DNA from: Metarhizium brunneum
Taxonomy: Eukaryota > Ascomycota > Sordariomycetes > Hypocreales > Clavicipitaceae
Length of the DNA: 64,000 nucleotides
Assembly: GCF_013426205.1 (NCBI RefSeq)
Contig: NC_089425.1
Coordinates: 1,922,001 to 1,986,000 of the forward strand
Direction: 5' to 3'
The notes under the pieces are model-generated. The model saw nothing but the letters and a program-made list of their open reading frames with translations, did no database searches and was not told the origin of the DNA. Shown piece after piece: positions 35,490-48,500 of this stretch; positions within the stretch are counted from its first letter, which is position 1; every line of letters starts with the position of its first letter. The translations under genes were made by a program, and so were the position numbers.

Positions 35490-35497
35490 TATTTATA
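35490..35497 (-). promoter_or_regulatory. TATA box of the small CPCANC gene
   Basis: TATAAATA on the minus strand, 152 nt before the ATG at 35338, with a pyrimidine-rich leader between them. It matches the eukaryotic TATA consensus. Confidence 0.45.
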
Positions 35498-37287
35498 TTC
35501 TTCAGAGCAGCCGCCACCATTACCCTCCTCCAACACCGCTTCCATGCCAAGCGTGTGTCGAAGGATCCTGAATCGAGGCGTTATACTTGCACCGAGTCTA
35601 TTCCCGTGGTGGGGCAGCAATCTGTGCCATCTGTGCCGTGTCCTTGAGCTACTAGTAATAACTTGTGTCAGCTGGGAATAAGCCCGATTTGTTCGTTCGC
35701 ACCGGAGTCAGCGGGTAGCTCCACTTAATCTTGTTAAATCGTTTGACCCTTGTGAGGCTGGCTGGTCCAAGGATTCGATTTCCAAACCACCCTCTGGTGA
35801 TAGCCGAACATTGCCGAAAAGCCCTGTCAATTTTTCTTCTCGTGTAGAACTAGAACTTCAGATTGGGTCTGTTGACGCTCAAAAGGGCCTCTTCTGATAT
35901 AATGTATCAAGTTTGCGTCATGTTAAATCGTATGTTGGTTGTCAATATCCGGGCTTTGCAGTCCGAACAAGAGTTGGCTGTGTGAGTTGATGAACCTGGA
36001 TTCCCATTTCCGCCTTGGGTCTAGTGTGCAGTTCGAGTTTTCTCGGCATGCCTGGCCATGACACAGTTGCTATCGAACGGTGCAAAATCTCATTCAAATT
36101 TCCATGTTGCCAAAGGCTACTAGTGTCGACTAGTCAACTGGTGGTGGCCTCTGGCAACAACGCCTTGCTTACCTAACTTGAGTACATATGTCAATGGTAC
36201 ATGCACATGTACATTGTGTACAGTTGGCTGTCTAAAGCTTAAAGACGGAAAAGATGGTCTTTGAGTTGCGCTCGGTGCACATTCGGCCTTCGCAATTCTT
36301 CCAGACTCTCGCACTGAGAGCCTTTTGCATTCGGGCTTGGTCTCCGAAACCCCGAAACTACTACTGCTTAATGCGGAATGACTATCCTCTGACAGATCGC
36401 AATTTTCTACGCCTTTCTTTCCAAAATTACACAATCCCCGGCCGGGGAAGCCTCGTGCAAGCCTGCCGTGTCTCCGCTCTCTTCCCGCAACAGCCAGATC
36501 AGTCACACACCACACATGCGTACAACCGTAGCAGTGCATACCAGCGTTGAAATAAATGGCATGCCTAGCTCGGCTCATCCGGCCCTGCCCGGCATCAAAA
36601 GTGGACATCTGAATGGTCAGGGTCGCATCCTGCGCCACGTATAACGCGCCCGCGCCGGGTACGTATTATCAACACAACACAGCACCAGATGACTTGTAAT
36701 GAACGGCCCTTCCGTCCGAATCGGCAGTAACCGAGTGATGCCGACGATGGCGTTGCATTCAATGACAGGCGTGTGCAGGCGAAGCACCTGTCTCAGCTGA
36801 TTCGTGCCGTGGTGTGCATTTGTACTTTGACGGACTAGTAGTTGCTACAAATTCCCCATGTCGCCGTTTTTAACTTGCAAAGTTGTATCCCAAAGCCACA
36901 AATATGCGAATCGACGGATTGCCCGACACGTCCAAGGTGTTTTGTCCATAAATGCGGCTCAGTTCGGCTCGCCATCAAGTTGTGGTGTTAAATCCTAGTG
37001 CAGACATATTGAGCATTGTCAAATGCAGCTCTGTGGTCTCGCCTTTGAAGCCTCCACCCTCAATAAACCATCACGGCACTCGTCTCCATCACTCCATCAG
37101 GCGGATCATGCCAATGTGATAAATGGCAAACAACCCAAATCCGATTCTATTAACTGCGAAAGGCTGGTTGCATGATACGTCAACAATACACTAGGCCGCC
37201 ATCTGAGGCAACATTACTTGGAGCCTCCAAAAATCCTGAAATATTACACGAAATGCCAGTCTTTCCCAGTCCACGAGATGCATAATT
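35498..37287. other. Gene-free interval upstream of succinyl-CoA ligase 3' end
   Basis: 1.8 kb with no recognised gene. A 172-codon minus frame at 36120-36638 has no domain-like sequence and is rejected. Confidence 0.4.
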
Positions 37288-38885
37288 TTAGATACCCAGG
37301 GTGAACTCGACGCCAACGTCAATATCACGAGCTGCAAACCGCAAATTGTTAGGGATTTCTGAACCCGTGGAATGACGTTTGGAGAGTGAAAGTGGGACAC
37401 AAAAACTTACCCAGCTTGACGACCTTTGACAGCTGCACAGACTTTTCAGCGGCGCTTTGCAAATCATCAATGGAGAAAATCTTCATGCCAGACTCGTTGA
37501 TGATCTTGTGAGCCTGCTCAACGTTGGTGCCCTGCAGACGAGCGATGATGGGGATCTTAAGGTTGAGGTTCTCGACAGTCTTGATCAGTCCGGTGGCGAT
37601 GTGGTCGCAACGAACAATACCACCGAAGATGTTGACGAAGATGGCGGTGACCTTGGGGTCGCTGGTGATGAGCTCAAAGGCCTCCTGAATTGCCGCAGGG
37701 GTAGCGCCACCACCGACGTCAAGGAAGTTGGCGGGCTGTCCACCGTTGAGCTTGATGATATCCATGGTGGCCATGGCCAAACCAGCACCGTTGACGAGGC
37801 AGCCAATGTCGCCATCGAGCTTAATGAAGTTGAGTCCAGACTTGGCTGCGCGGACCTCATCAGGGTCCTCCTGACTGGTGTCACGCCACTCGAAAACCTC
37901 TTTCTGGCGGAAATCGGCATTGTCATCGAAGCCAAACTTGGCATCCATGCACAGAACCTGGTGGTCGTTGGTCTCAGAGAGAGGGTTGATCTCAATCTGA
38001 GTGGAGTCGCGCTCGAGGAAGATCTTGTACAACTTCTGGATGGTATCCTTGGCATCCTCAACGCACTGCTCACTAAAGCCCAGCTTGGTGGCAATGCCAC
38101 GGGCAATGTCGTCCGTTACACCAGTGTTGATGTCAATGTATGTGGTGATGATGGCGTCGGGGCTCTCTTTGGCTACGGTCTCGATATCCATGCCACCCTG
38201 GGACGAGGAGACGATAACAGGGGACTGGGAGGCACGATCCATGAGGATAGCTAGATAAAATTCGCGACGAGCGAACTTGCGCTCGCAAATATAGACAGCG
38301 TTGCAGAGACGGCCACCAGCACCGGTCTGCTTGGTGATGAGCTTGTGGCCAATCATTTGCTGGGCAAACATCTCGGCCTCGTGAGGAGAGTAAATGACGC
38401 GGACGCCCCCCTTGAGGCCGTTGTCAAAGGTACCCTTGCCTCGTCCACCGGCGAGGACCTGAGCCTTGATGACCATGTCCTCGGTGCCAATCTCCTTTGC
38501 GACAGCCTTGGCTTCTTCGGCAGTTTTGGCAACAGCGCCCTTAGGAACACCGATACCATACTATGTGCACCATATGGTCAGTAAGAGCAAGTATTTAGCT
38601 GCTACCAGAGGATGACGATCCGGGGCAGTCGGGGCTTTGTTACCTGTCGCAGGAGGTCGGCAGAGAGGTACTCGTGAATACTCAGAGCTCGTCGTTGTTG
38701 TGCAACGCCAGGGAATCTGACGGCGGGGGCGACCTGAAGCTGTTGAGCAACATGTAGTTAGCAGCTTGATACTAAGGGGATGGCAAGGGAAAAAAATGCG
38801 CTAGGTCATGGACGAGACCAGACTGACGAACCTTGGAGGCGTTGAGCGCCGATGCCAGGGCACGGCTGCGTCCGATGTTGAACAT
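37288..38885 (-). CDS. LSC2: Succinate-CoA ligase beta subunit, mitochondrial, 447 aa
   Basis: Exons 38832-38885, 38644-38739, 37411-38560 and 37288-37331 on the minus strand. All junctions keep frame, and the last adds only ARDIDVGVEFTLGI. The N-terminus MFNIGRSRALASALNASK is basic and acid-free (matrix presequence), leading to RRALSIHEYLSADLLRQYGI, the mature start of the family. The ATP-grasp fold follows: VIKAQVLAGGRGKG, GGVRVI, IEINPL, FVNIFGGIVRCD and the GGxxT-like GGGATPAAI. With the alpha subunit it interconverts succinyl-CoA and succinate with nucleotide phosphorylation in the TCA cycle. ADP or GDP preference cannot be told. It is divergent from the P450 gene. Confidence 0.96.
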
Positions 38886-39909
38886 GTTGGCGGGAGACTG
38901 GCAGCTGCCAATTGACTCGTGACGGAGGAAATAGAGGTATTCGCGATGAGGTCAAGGTGAAAGGACGGGAATGAGGTAAAGGCACAAGGCACCGAAACAG
39001 CTCTCAAACCTCAAACGGGAAACCAGCGTGGCAGCTTGGGCCTAGCCAACCCGAGTTTCGCCGGCACTTGGGCGGAAAAAGGTAGCGCCGTCCCCATAGC
39101 AGCTTGAGCAAACAGGTCAGAAAGTCACTCGTCAAGATGGCAGCCATCGTTGCTCGTGCCTCGTGCATCAATTGAGCGAACAGGATGGATCAGGCCTATT
39201 CACCACCTCTTTGTAACAGCGGCAGTGGCTTTTTTATGCAGAATCCAGATTTTTCGAACTTGTGTGTCCCATGTTGCGTTGTTGACCGACTCCCCGATGT
39301 GTCTGGTGCATCCCAGCACCTTCAGCAACCACCAGTTGCGACTTCCTCTCTGGTCAATGCTAAAAGCATCGATGACACATGATCAGTTACAGGGCTGACA
39401 AAAGCTTCCATCGTTTATCTCGTTTCTTCACATCTCTTATCCTACACCGGTATTCGATCATTGTTCGTCGAAGGCGGTGTTTTCTTCGTTCGCACCTTCA
39501 CCAACCAAAACCCCTGCATCCCCCATTGATCTGTTGCAGTTCCACCATGCGCACCATCGTCTTTAGAACGAGGCCCCCGGACCCCTGCCTAGCACCTCGG
39601 AATGCATCCAATCCAGAGGCGCCATCTGATTTGCAATATGCATCTCGTACAACCAGCCATTCCCCCATCACCAACCGGACGAGGCCCGTCCTTCAACTCT
39701 CCGGCTTGTTGTGAGATTGTGTGTATGCTTCCGGAGCCCGGACCATGAAAAGAAGCTATCAACTTGCGCGCATGCCCTATGCCGACATGGGCCAACCTCA
39801 TCACATCGGTCACCTTCATTTGCATTTCTCCCATTCTCATTCTTCACAGGCGTTTTTCCATCTTTCTGCTTCCTTCACTGTGAATTGATACTTTGATATT
39901 GTGAAAATA
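38886..39909. other. Divergent promoter region LSC2 / P450
   Basis: 1.02 kb holding both promoters. C/T-rich DNA lies just before the P450 start (39800-39880). No gene seen. Frames near 39379-39714 look like chance. Confidence 0.45.
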
Positions 39910-41705
39910 ATGAGTATTATGCGAGAAATCCGGTCCGCTCCATCATGGATTACCATTGTGGCTGTCGGCGTCTTCGCTTTCTCACTCGTATGGATTAGAC
40001 ACAAAGTAGCTGGGGTTCGAATTCAGCTCGCCGGTGGTACCAGGGCGCCGGTGCTAGCAGCCAACCTGCTTTCCGGTATGAAGACGCAAGAAACTACTTT
40101 ACAATTTCTTCAGCATTGATTCTATTCACTAACACGCCGTTTCAAAATACAGCTACCAAACTATATATTGATATTGGGACCCATCAGTATAATAACAAGC
40201 TCGCCCAATGGTGTAATGGTATATTGGACAGCAAGCAAAGCAACTATGCCGAGTTTAGTTTGACCGGGAAGAAAAGAGTTCTCATTACACGGGAGCCTGA
40301 GCAGATCAAGGCCATCTTAGCTACCAAATTTGCCAACTTCGGACATGGTCCCCAGTGGCACCGTCTATGGCGACCATTTCTCGGGAAGGGCATATTTGCG
40401 ACTGACGGTGATGATTGGCATCGCAGCAGGGGACTAATTCGGCCAATGTTTGTCAAGGACAGACTGCGAAATCTGGTGATTTTCGACAATTGTACCAGGA
40501 AACTCTTGTCAACGTTGCCACCATCTGGGACGACAGTGGACATCAAGGACGTGTTTTACAGATGGACTCTGGATACTACTACGGAGTTTCTCCTGGGAGA
40601 AAATACCAATAGTCTGGACAAGTAAGTAACTAGTAACCAGTTACATACTCACAAGGTTGTATATGCTAACTATGGCATCTATAAAGCCCCCATAATGAAG
40701 TTGCAGAGGCAATGTCTGTCGCTCAAAGGATTCAAATGTACATATTCGTCTTAAAGTATGCCATTTCCCTGAACCATTGTCGCAAAGCACGTTTTAACAA
40801 ATCCTACAGTCCAATAGCCCCTCTGATTCCAAAAGGAGATTATTATCGTTCCATCAGAAAACTGGAAGAATTCATTGAACCAATAATCCAACGCGCTATT
40901 TCATTACCTCAACATGAGCTCGAGGAGCTTTCAAAAATTGACACTCAATATACCTTTCTTCATAGTATCGCTCGAGTAACAAAAGACCCAAAAATAATTC
41001 GGGACGAAATCATGTCAGTCCTCCTGGCTGGGAGGGATACTACTGCAGCTACATTGTCGTGGGCTATGTATGAGATGGCATATGTCCCCGAGACTTGGGC
41101 GAAGCTGCGCGAGGAGATCCTCAACGAATTAGGTCCCCACGGCATGCCGACGTATGAAACACTAAAGAACATACAGTACCTGAAGAATGTCCTCAACGAG
41201 GTGCTTCGGCTTCACCCAGCTGTACCGATCAACATGCGTCAAGCTTTAGAGGACACTGTGATCCCAGGTGCTCCTGGCCAACCCGACGTCGCCCTCCTGA
41301 AGGGAGATACGGTCACAATCAACACAATCGGCATGCATGCCCGAAAAGACTTGTATCCTCCCATTTCCAAACATTTTGCTGATCCGGCCATTTTCAGTCC
41401 AGAACGTTGGGAGCATTGGATCCCGACCCCGTGGACCTATACGCCGTTTAGTGGCGGACCTAGGATATGTGTGGGTCAGAACTTTGCTTTGACTGAAATG
41501 GCCTTTTGCTGTGAGTCGATATAAGTCGTCAAAGTCCATATAGAAAGGAGATTTTTGCTTACTGACACGCTTTGGTGCAGTGGTTCGCTTAGCCCAAACA
41601 TATGAGAGGCTCGAGTATCGAGGAGACTGGCATGCACAGCGCTTACGGGCTGACATTATCGGGACGCCCGCACTTGAAGTGCCCATAGCGCTGTTCGAGC
41701 CATAA
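39910..41705 (+). CDS. Cytochrome P450, CYP52-like clan, 509 aa
   Basis: Exons 39910-40075, 40153-40621, 40687-40755, 40810-41510 and 41581-41705, with consistent phases. One N-terminal membrane anchor (SWITIVAVGVFAFSLVWIR) places it in the ER. The I-helix motif AGRDTT (about residue 306) is present. The ExxR motif reads EVLR (about 364). The haem loop is FSGGPRICVGQNFAL with the Cys near 454. These features fit the CYP52/CYP539/CYP584 group, many of which hydroxylate alkanes or fatty acids at the omega end. The third intron (54 nt) is a multiple of three without a stop. Its removal gives FVLNPIAPLIPKGDYYRSI, as in relatives. The substrate is unknown. No biosynthetic cluster surrounds it. Confidence 0.92.
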
Positions 41706-41931
41706 ATTTTCAACGTATATATGAATGAAACGATGAAACGACACGATGCGGAATGCGGCAATGAATTTGATTCCGTTTCAGACACAAAAATTCTTCTCTA
41801 TTTATCCATAACTCCCTGGTAGATACCCAAATACAATTCGTACACATGAATGAATAAGGAAATGAGTGTGGCCTACAATTAAGTTGCCATTATCGAGCGC
41901 AACCACAAGAGCATCAAGATTGGAGAAAGGC

Positions 41932-42402
41932 TCATGCACTCCTTTGCAACCACCCTGTCCACGGTGTACTCAAAACCTTGCCTTTATCATCAAATTTAAT
42001 GCCCTCGCCCTTGAGAAGACTTCGTTTCTCATCGAGCGTGATTCCCTCTCCATCCCGCGGCCATTTTCCCTTGAAACCTCCCAGCGTCATACCAGTCGCG
42101 ACGACTCTGTGACAAGGGACTTCAGGTGCGAAAGGATTGCGTCGCAGGGCATTGCCTACCGCCCTGGGTGACGAGCCAAGGTACTTGGAGAGTAGACCGT
42201 AGGTAGTGACCTGGCCCTCGGGGATGTGGCAAAGCGCCGTCCAGACTCGCTTCTCAAAATCCGTACGGCTGGAGCGGGCGATTCGTGAGAGTTGCACTTG
42301 CATGCTCGCAGGGGTACTTGCTGGCATGGCCGACTTCTTGCGGGATGTTTTGGCGCCCGAGGCAGCGGGATTGCCGTCTTTGCGTTTGCCGTACAGGGCC
42401 AT
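41932..42402 (-). CDS. MGT1: Methylated-DNA--protein-cysteine methyltransferase (MGMT/Ogt), 156 aa
   Basis: A single-exon suicide repair enzyme that moves the methyl group from O6-methylguanine onto its own cysteine in the nucleus. The active site PCHRVV is present, as are the helix-turn-helix text GQVTTYGLLSKYLG and RAVGNALRRNP, which reads DNA and flips the base. The protein is the catalytic domain with a short basic, Ser/Ala-rich N-terminus (MALYGKRKDGNPAAS...), without the extended N-terminal domain of human MGMT. The frame stays open further upstream but without another ATG, so the start is 42402 (context CCCAATGGCC). It converges on the P450 gene, with 226 bp between stops. Confidence 0.92.
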   Translation of the reverse strand: MALYGKRKDGNPAASGAKTSRKKSAMPASTPASMQVQLSRIARSSRTDFEKRVWTALCHIPEGQVTTYGLLSKYLGSSPRAVGNALRRNPFAPEVPCHRVVATGMTLGGFKGKWPRDGEGITLDEKRSLLKGEGIKFDDKGKVLSTPWTGWLQRSA

Positions 42403-43274
42403 TGGGGATCGGCAAACCCGTGTGCGTTGAACGGAAGCTCGTGTCCGGGTATGTGAAATTGTATACAAGAATGGATGGGGCAGAGAGCGTTTGGGAATTG
42501 TTTACAAATGGGATAATCAGAGGAGTGTAGTGGAGGTTGAGCTGCGCACAATTATATATGTTTTTTCTTGGGTTGTTGCTTTGGATGTGTTAGCCAAGTG
42601 CTTCTTCCATGGGAAGGAAGTATTGATCGGCCCGCGTGAATCGTCAACTCGAATGACAAACCCAGGCGTGAATCTTCCACATCGAAAGCAACACGCGACG
42701 CCAACCCACGTGACGCCACTTACGCGCTTCGTTGTCGAATCGAACGAACCCAGCGAGTAATTCCAAAGCAATTGCGACTAAACAGTCATTTATGACTCTA
42801 TCGGACATGAAGACTATGGAGATTTTTAGTGATCATATCAGCATTAGTATCATTACGCTACATATGTTTCTATTCAATGCAGCATTCTAGCACAATCCTC
42901 CCAATGACTTTGTCCGCCGTGAGTACATGTACAATGAGTGGGACTGATGATTTAATAACTTTGCAGGCATTCCTGCGAATATGCCGTCCGTGTGAAATAC
43001 AAGTCCAATGATGCGCCACATGATGCTATGACATCTTCTACGATTTCGGCCGGTCGTGCTGGTTGATGGTATCGTGAGACGATTGTGTTGAAAATGGCCT
43101 TCAATACAAAAGTCCGAGTTGTCAGGAACCTGCGAAACCGCACGAGACTTCCCTCGTCAGAAATTTGTGCTCCGTGAGATGCAGTGTTTGTGTAATATAT
43201 AGCCGCCCTCGTCTCAGGGACGGTATGAGCATGTTTCTTATCTCGCTGTTGCTGTATTGTTCTTTCTCTGCGTT
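42403..43274. other. MGT1 upstream region / ISA1 3' flank
   Basis: 872 bp between two minus-strand genes. No gene or repeat stands out. Confidence 0.4.
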
Positions 43275-44032
43275 TTACACCATGAAGGATTCGCCGCAGC
43301 CGCATTGTTCCTCTGTATATCCCGGTCAGCGCCTGCTTGATCCTCCCCGGTTCAAGGCAAAAAGAAGAAGAAGAACGTACTTATGTTGGGATTCTTGAAA
43401 ACGAACCGTTGGTTCAGCTTGTCCTCGGCCCAGTCCATTTCGGTTCCGATGATGCTAAACAGGGCTTTGCTATCGATGAGCACCTTGACTCCATCTTGCT
43501 CGACCATCTCATCAAATGTGCCAGGCTTGTCCACATATTCCAGGTGATACGCCAGACCACTGCAGCCCCGGTTACGAACGCCGACTTTGATGATCTTGGG
43601 CTCCGGCTGGTCTAGCATCGACCGAAGCTGCTCTACAGCGGCGGGCGTGAGTTTCATGGCCGCTTTCCGAGGACGTAACTTTGGCCGTGGGCGCGTAGCT
43701 CTGGGCTTTTGTGCTGCTGGTTCGCTTGCCTTTGAGATTGACGCTGGCTCTTTCGCTAGCTCTTTCGCTGGCGCTTTCGAGTCTGGAGTGGCGGGCGGTG
43801 TTGCGGGAGTTGCTTGTCTTGGTGGCGGGCGTGTCTCGTGGACCTGTGGCAGAGCCTCTGGGGGGGCTATCGGGGTCTCTGGAATGCTATCCCTATTGAC
43901 ATTGCGGGTGGTGGATGTCGGTAATGAGTATGAATGATATGCTGAGGCGAATTGTCGACGCGCCGAAATCTGCCGAAGTGAGTGGCAACTTTGTCGGAGT
44001 GCGACACGAGCTACCAGAGTGCGGGCGTTCAT
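43275..44032 (-). CDS. ISA1: Mitochondrial iron-sulfur assembly protein Isa1 (A-type), 229 aa
   Basis: Exons 43381-44032 and 43275-43312, with a 68-nt intron. The junction reads FKNPNI|KEQCGCGESFMV. The A-type scaffold carries three conserved cysteines: C157 in RNRGCSGLAY and C221 and C223 in CGCGESF. Those last residues separate Isa1 (CGCGESF) from Isa2. With Isa2 and Iba57 it builds [4Fe-4S] clusters in the matrix. The N-terminus MNARTLVARVALRQSCHSLR is a basic presequence, followed by ~95 residues of Pro/Ala/Lys-rich linker and a basic stretch (RPRPKLRPRKAAM) before the fold at about residue 135. The frame stays open upstream of the start, but the Met at 44032 gives the best targeting signal. 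Confidence 0.94.
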
Positions 44033-45559
44033 CTCGGCGGCATGAGGTCCAAATTGTATTCGCGAAATCAGTTCAGTAATGGTGCTGCTGGACTGGCAGG
44101 GTTGCTCATGCTGGATTTCACGAGGTGTTTGTTGGAAGAAGCAATCGATTGTCTTCTCCAGGTCGGCTGACAAAGGCATCGACAAACGGATGGGGCTTCG
44201 GTTACCGTGTGGCATGATTGAGTAATGCCGCATCCGGCCGAGCCAATCAGCGACTACAAATTACTAACTGCGCATGTTGCCACTCTGGAATAGGGTAGGC
44301 ATTTAGACACGGGTCACGACGAAGTTCTGGCATGGATGGGATTTAACACAATATTAAAGTACCAACATGTAATACTAGTAGTAATAATGGCGATATTGAT
44401 AACAATATGATTTTCAACCCATTTTTGGCAACATATACACAGCTTAGGCATTGCCCACTTGGCCCGGAACCTGTGTGGTGTTTTTGATCTTCTCGACGTA
44501 TCTCTCTTCTTCGTCTTTATCCAGCCTGGATATGATTTTTCTTCTTCTTTTTTTTTTCGAGCTCGTAGTTTATAATAACACGATGGATTTTCAAGGTGCT
44601 GTAATATGTCGGGTGAAAGATGATTTACCTCGCCACAGCCGAGTAAGCAGGCAACAGGTGCTAACACAGTCCCGAGATAGTACCTCCATACGACCGGACC
44701 GGACAGATTCGTGAGTGTTTGGAACCAGACTCACGCTTCACCGCATTTTACACTAAAATCCCATGTCGCGGACCTTTGTAAATGCACAACATGGGACGAA
44801 GCAGGTTCCGTTTGTTCACATACGGCATGTCGCGATCAAACCAGCTGGCTACCCTAAACACTAAAATACTCACAATCAAGATTCCAACAAACTGCTATGC
44901 TGTACCGTGACCAAATGCACTGTTAATTCAGCCACTGCAGTTCAACCCCGTGGCATCGCAACAGGCACCGGCGAGATTCTAGTCCGCTCAGCCCTTGGAC
45001 GAGCATGTTGAACGGCATTCAACAACTCAGCCGGAACACAACCATGCTCCATCGTACTCCCGTAACCCCGTGCTCAATGTCTAGATGCTGAAATGGCCCT
45101 ACGGAACAAGTCGCATGCAACCAAGTGGGCACTTGCAAAGGGGCACGTCCATCTTCCCATGGCACCGGTACTGGCCCTCATGCAAGATGACCGCCAGATT
45201 CTTGCCTCTCAACTGGGGACGCGTGTTTGGACGACGCTAAAAAGAGGTGATCAACACGGCTTAATCGATTCCTCGCATTCATGCCCAGAGACGACTTTTC
45301 CTTGCTGGGAAGTTGGACGGCGCGAGTAGTAGACGCCATTGAATGCTCCGTTCTCTCTCCGCGACTCGACTCGACCGGCAGGCAAATGAGTACTCGACTG
45401 ATTCCGCATGACAAGGGGCTATTGTGGATTCGAAAAAAAAAATAGCCAAGTGAGACCTGGGGCCATGGCAGCCCAAAGCCAGGAGACCCCAGCATCGGGA
45501 GCGGGATCCGGTCAGAAAGAAGAATATGACAAGAGTCTGAGTAGTATGTATGTACCACG

Positions 45560-45583
45560 GAGTAGTAGTAGTAGTAGTAGTAG
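45560..45583. repeat. AGT trinucleotide microsatellite
   Basis: About eight tandem AGT (GTA/TAG) units following an ACGGAGTA word. Confidence 0.9.
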
Positions 45584-48500
45584 CGGTCTGGGCCGGCTTC
45601 TTCTCCTCCCGGAGAGGCCAAATTATTACGTGGTCACAATAGCCAGAGCGTCCCAGTGACATGGGACGAACAGACCCTGCGGAAATCACATGCAGCGGAC
45701 AATTTTATGGCCCGCTCTGTCGGCTTGCCATGTACATATGTAGAATGCAAGTCCGGATGTTGCACCTGCCGTAATGTACAAGCAATTGAGCAAGGAGGCG
45801 GATATTTGGATATATCACTCCATGGTGGGAGAGCTTTACATCTTACTTGTCGATAGAATAGCCGGGCGGATCTTTGCTTTTTAGACTTGCGCCAGGCGGT
45901 CTTTCCTTGTTTTTGTTATCCTCTCTCTTTTTTCTTCCCCCTCTCCCTCTTTTCGAATTCATCTCATAGCCGCTCAGGTGCCCAATTCTCCTCCTTGTGT
46001 CCGGGGTGCATACCAGTTGGCGAAACCACCGCCCATTCGAGACCCAATTCGCACAACACAACATAATTTGCCTGATAGGGAACCTGGACAACGGGGACGA
46101 CGGTGGCAAGGCGGTTCTGTGACGGAAGCAATGCGGGCCGTGATGGGACGACGGGCAAAAGTGCCAGGGTCCGCGGCGGGCTCGTAACATCGCCAATATG
46201 AACGACGTGGTCACATACGCCGGGCCTTGCATTAGGGCGCCACGAGTAACACGACCGGACTCTTTGCATGTCAGGCCACTGCCGACATTGGCGGTTCGTG
46301 TTACTCCCACAAGGATCAATCAAACGGTGGCTTAGCCAGAGGCAACACCCCTCCGTAATAGTAAATGGTGAACGCATGTACGGAGTAGTATTCCAGTGGA
46401 AGCCATCGTCTTCCTCCGTGGTTCCCCTCCCGTTCAGTTGGTCCGTGAGTATCCCCATTTTACAGCTCAAATGTTCTGCATCGTATTTGTATAGCCTCCT
46501 GAAATGTAGTAGTATATTGCGCCGAGGACATGCTATATCACGATACAACGTAACAATTGTCGTATTACGCTGCATGATGCTCAGTAAAAGCGTTGACCAC
46601 GCAAATTTAAGCGAACCCACATGGCGATCGCGTAAATGGCTTCGATAGGAAAGAGGGCTCTGGCTGGACTAGAAATACCATGTATGCTCTGGATCCGAGT
46701 AGAAAGTACGCAGAGGTCGGGAGGACAAGTCCAGCATTCCGTAGCATCTGTGTCCTTGGCACTAGTTCTAGCCCTTTCTAGCACATTACATCTCACCTTG
46801 TGCAGTAATAGCTTGGTAGGGCCCTCGGGTTTCGATCCATTCGCGATCGGCGTGATATTCACCAGTTTGGTGTCCTAAAACCTGTTTGCATAGCGCACGC
46901 CGAATGAGGATTTACTAGGTCTTTTGCCTCGGTATCCAATGTCCACAGTGACGAAAGGCATCCATACTAGTCAGCAGGGGCTGATAGCATCTGATGTCTA
47001 AGGAATAACCAATCCGTACTCAATTACAGAAAGTAAATCAACTTCAAACACCCGCGTCTCCGTAGTGCTATATTAGCGTCAAGGCCCGGTTACCTTCTCC
47101 CAGGCTCAAAAGTCTGCGTTTTCAAACCGGCAGTGTTCACGGCACTCGAATTCCAATTACCGCCAAGCATATCAACTAGCAGCCAAGTGACAAATCGCAA
47201 GACCAGTCAATACTACCTTGCCAGGGAAAATGGAGTGCCCAACGCAGTAGATGTCCGAGGCTTGGGTCTGCATCTGAGGACTTTTGTAACCATTCATACA
47301 ATTTGTATTGTCGTTGTTCCAACGTATACCTTACTGTGTCGAACTGTATGCCGTGAACATGGTGCAAGTGATTGCCTATGCTCCTCGACAGTTTTGAAAG
47401 TTGATGGTTCTTCAGATTCTAACGAAGAGATGCAATGGCTCTAATCCAAGATTCTTTGTGCATAACACGAGGATAAGGGTCTTTACTAACCCACTGTTCA
47501 TGCCGTAGTAGTCCCCACGAAAGGCCACAGGAAGGTCAAGGTTTACGAGGCCTCTGAGCTTTCAATATCCAACACAAGATAGAGGCGTGTTGTGCGTATT
47601 CAAATCAAATGTCATACCGTTTGGCCATGGCCTGTGGCCAGCGAGGTTCGATTGCTCCCTTGGGTGAATTCAGGTAGCTTTTGCGGACTGCGATTCGAGA
47701 GAGGAAGAGAGGGCATTCTTTGTTTTGCACATCCTGCAGCGGTAATCATTGCGAGTGTAACTCGGACGGAACTCGAAGTACGGGACGGGGGCTCACCAGA
47801 AGAAAAGTGTGCATGCCTGCCACCTGGAAGGTGATGGCAACGACAAGTCTGGTCGTCTTTGGCGGCTACCAGGCCTCGGCGTTGCTTGCCCTGTCTAGAC
47901 GGAGTAGTTTTTCCATGGTACGGGCCAATCTGATGTATGGAACCTTCTCCCCGCGGATGTCGGGAGCACCTGTTGGCCTTTATGGAGTTGGATGAAGAGC
48001 TTGCAAGGCTAATCGGAGGGCCCCAATATCGAAAGAGTTCCATCTGGCATGGCCGATCTCGTACCTGCAACTTGACCGGCAAGCTAGTCGAGCCTTTGGG
48101 TCTCGAGTCTTTTCCAACGTTGTTGGTTCGACCAACAGTTGAAGAGACGACAGCAACCACGCATCGGTCAGCGGCTGCTCTTTCCCTGCTGGGTCGGGGT
48201 TGAAGACGGGCCAGCAAATAGCGGAACGCGGAAGGCGCTGCCGTCCCCAATCACCACGCTTGTGGCTCTTGGCCCGTCCCGTTGAACGGCGAGACGCGGA
48301 TCCAATTGCCCAACATCTGAAATTTCCAATATTCTAATGTTCCCACTCCTAGTAGCAGTACTACTAGTAGTAATACCGGCACGGTGGCCCTGCAATGTGA
48401 CGAGTTCATCCCTACAAGACATGACAGGTGCGGGCAAAAGTAAAAGAGACCACTTGTACCCCGTATTACGGAGCGGTAATTTCTGACTACTACTATAGCA

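Noticed and set aside
36120..36638. 172-codon minus-strand frame
   Set aside because: Composition looks random and no promoter or conserved motif is visible.
42403..42468. N-terminal extension of the methyltransferase
   Set aside because: The upstream frame lacks an ATG. The extension would need a TTG start, so the ATG at 42402 is used.
45964..46620. 218-codon minus-strand frame
   Set aside because: It begins at GTG, has no domain-like text, and overlaps other chance frames.
46826..46838. tRNA B-box-like GGTTTCGATCC
   Set aside because: No A box or cloverleaf pairing upstream.
47612..48250. 212-codon minus-strand frame
   Set aside because: It begins at a TTG, has no start context or recognisable domain, and lies in repeat-rich DNA.
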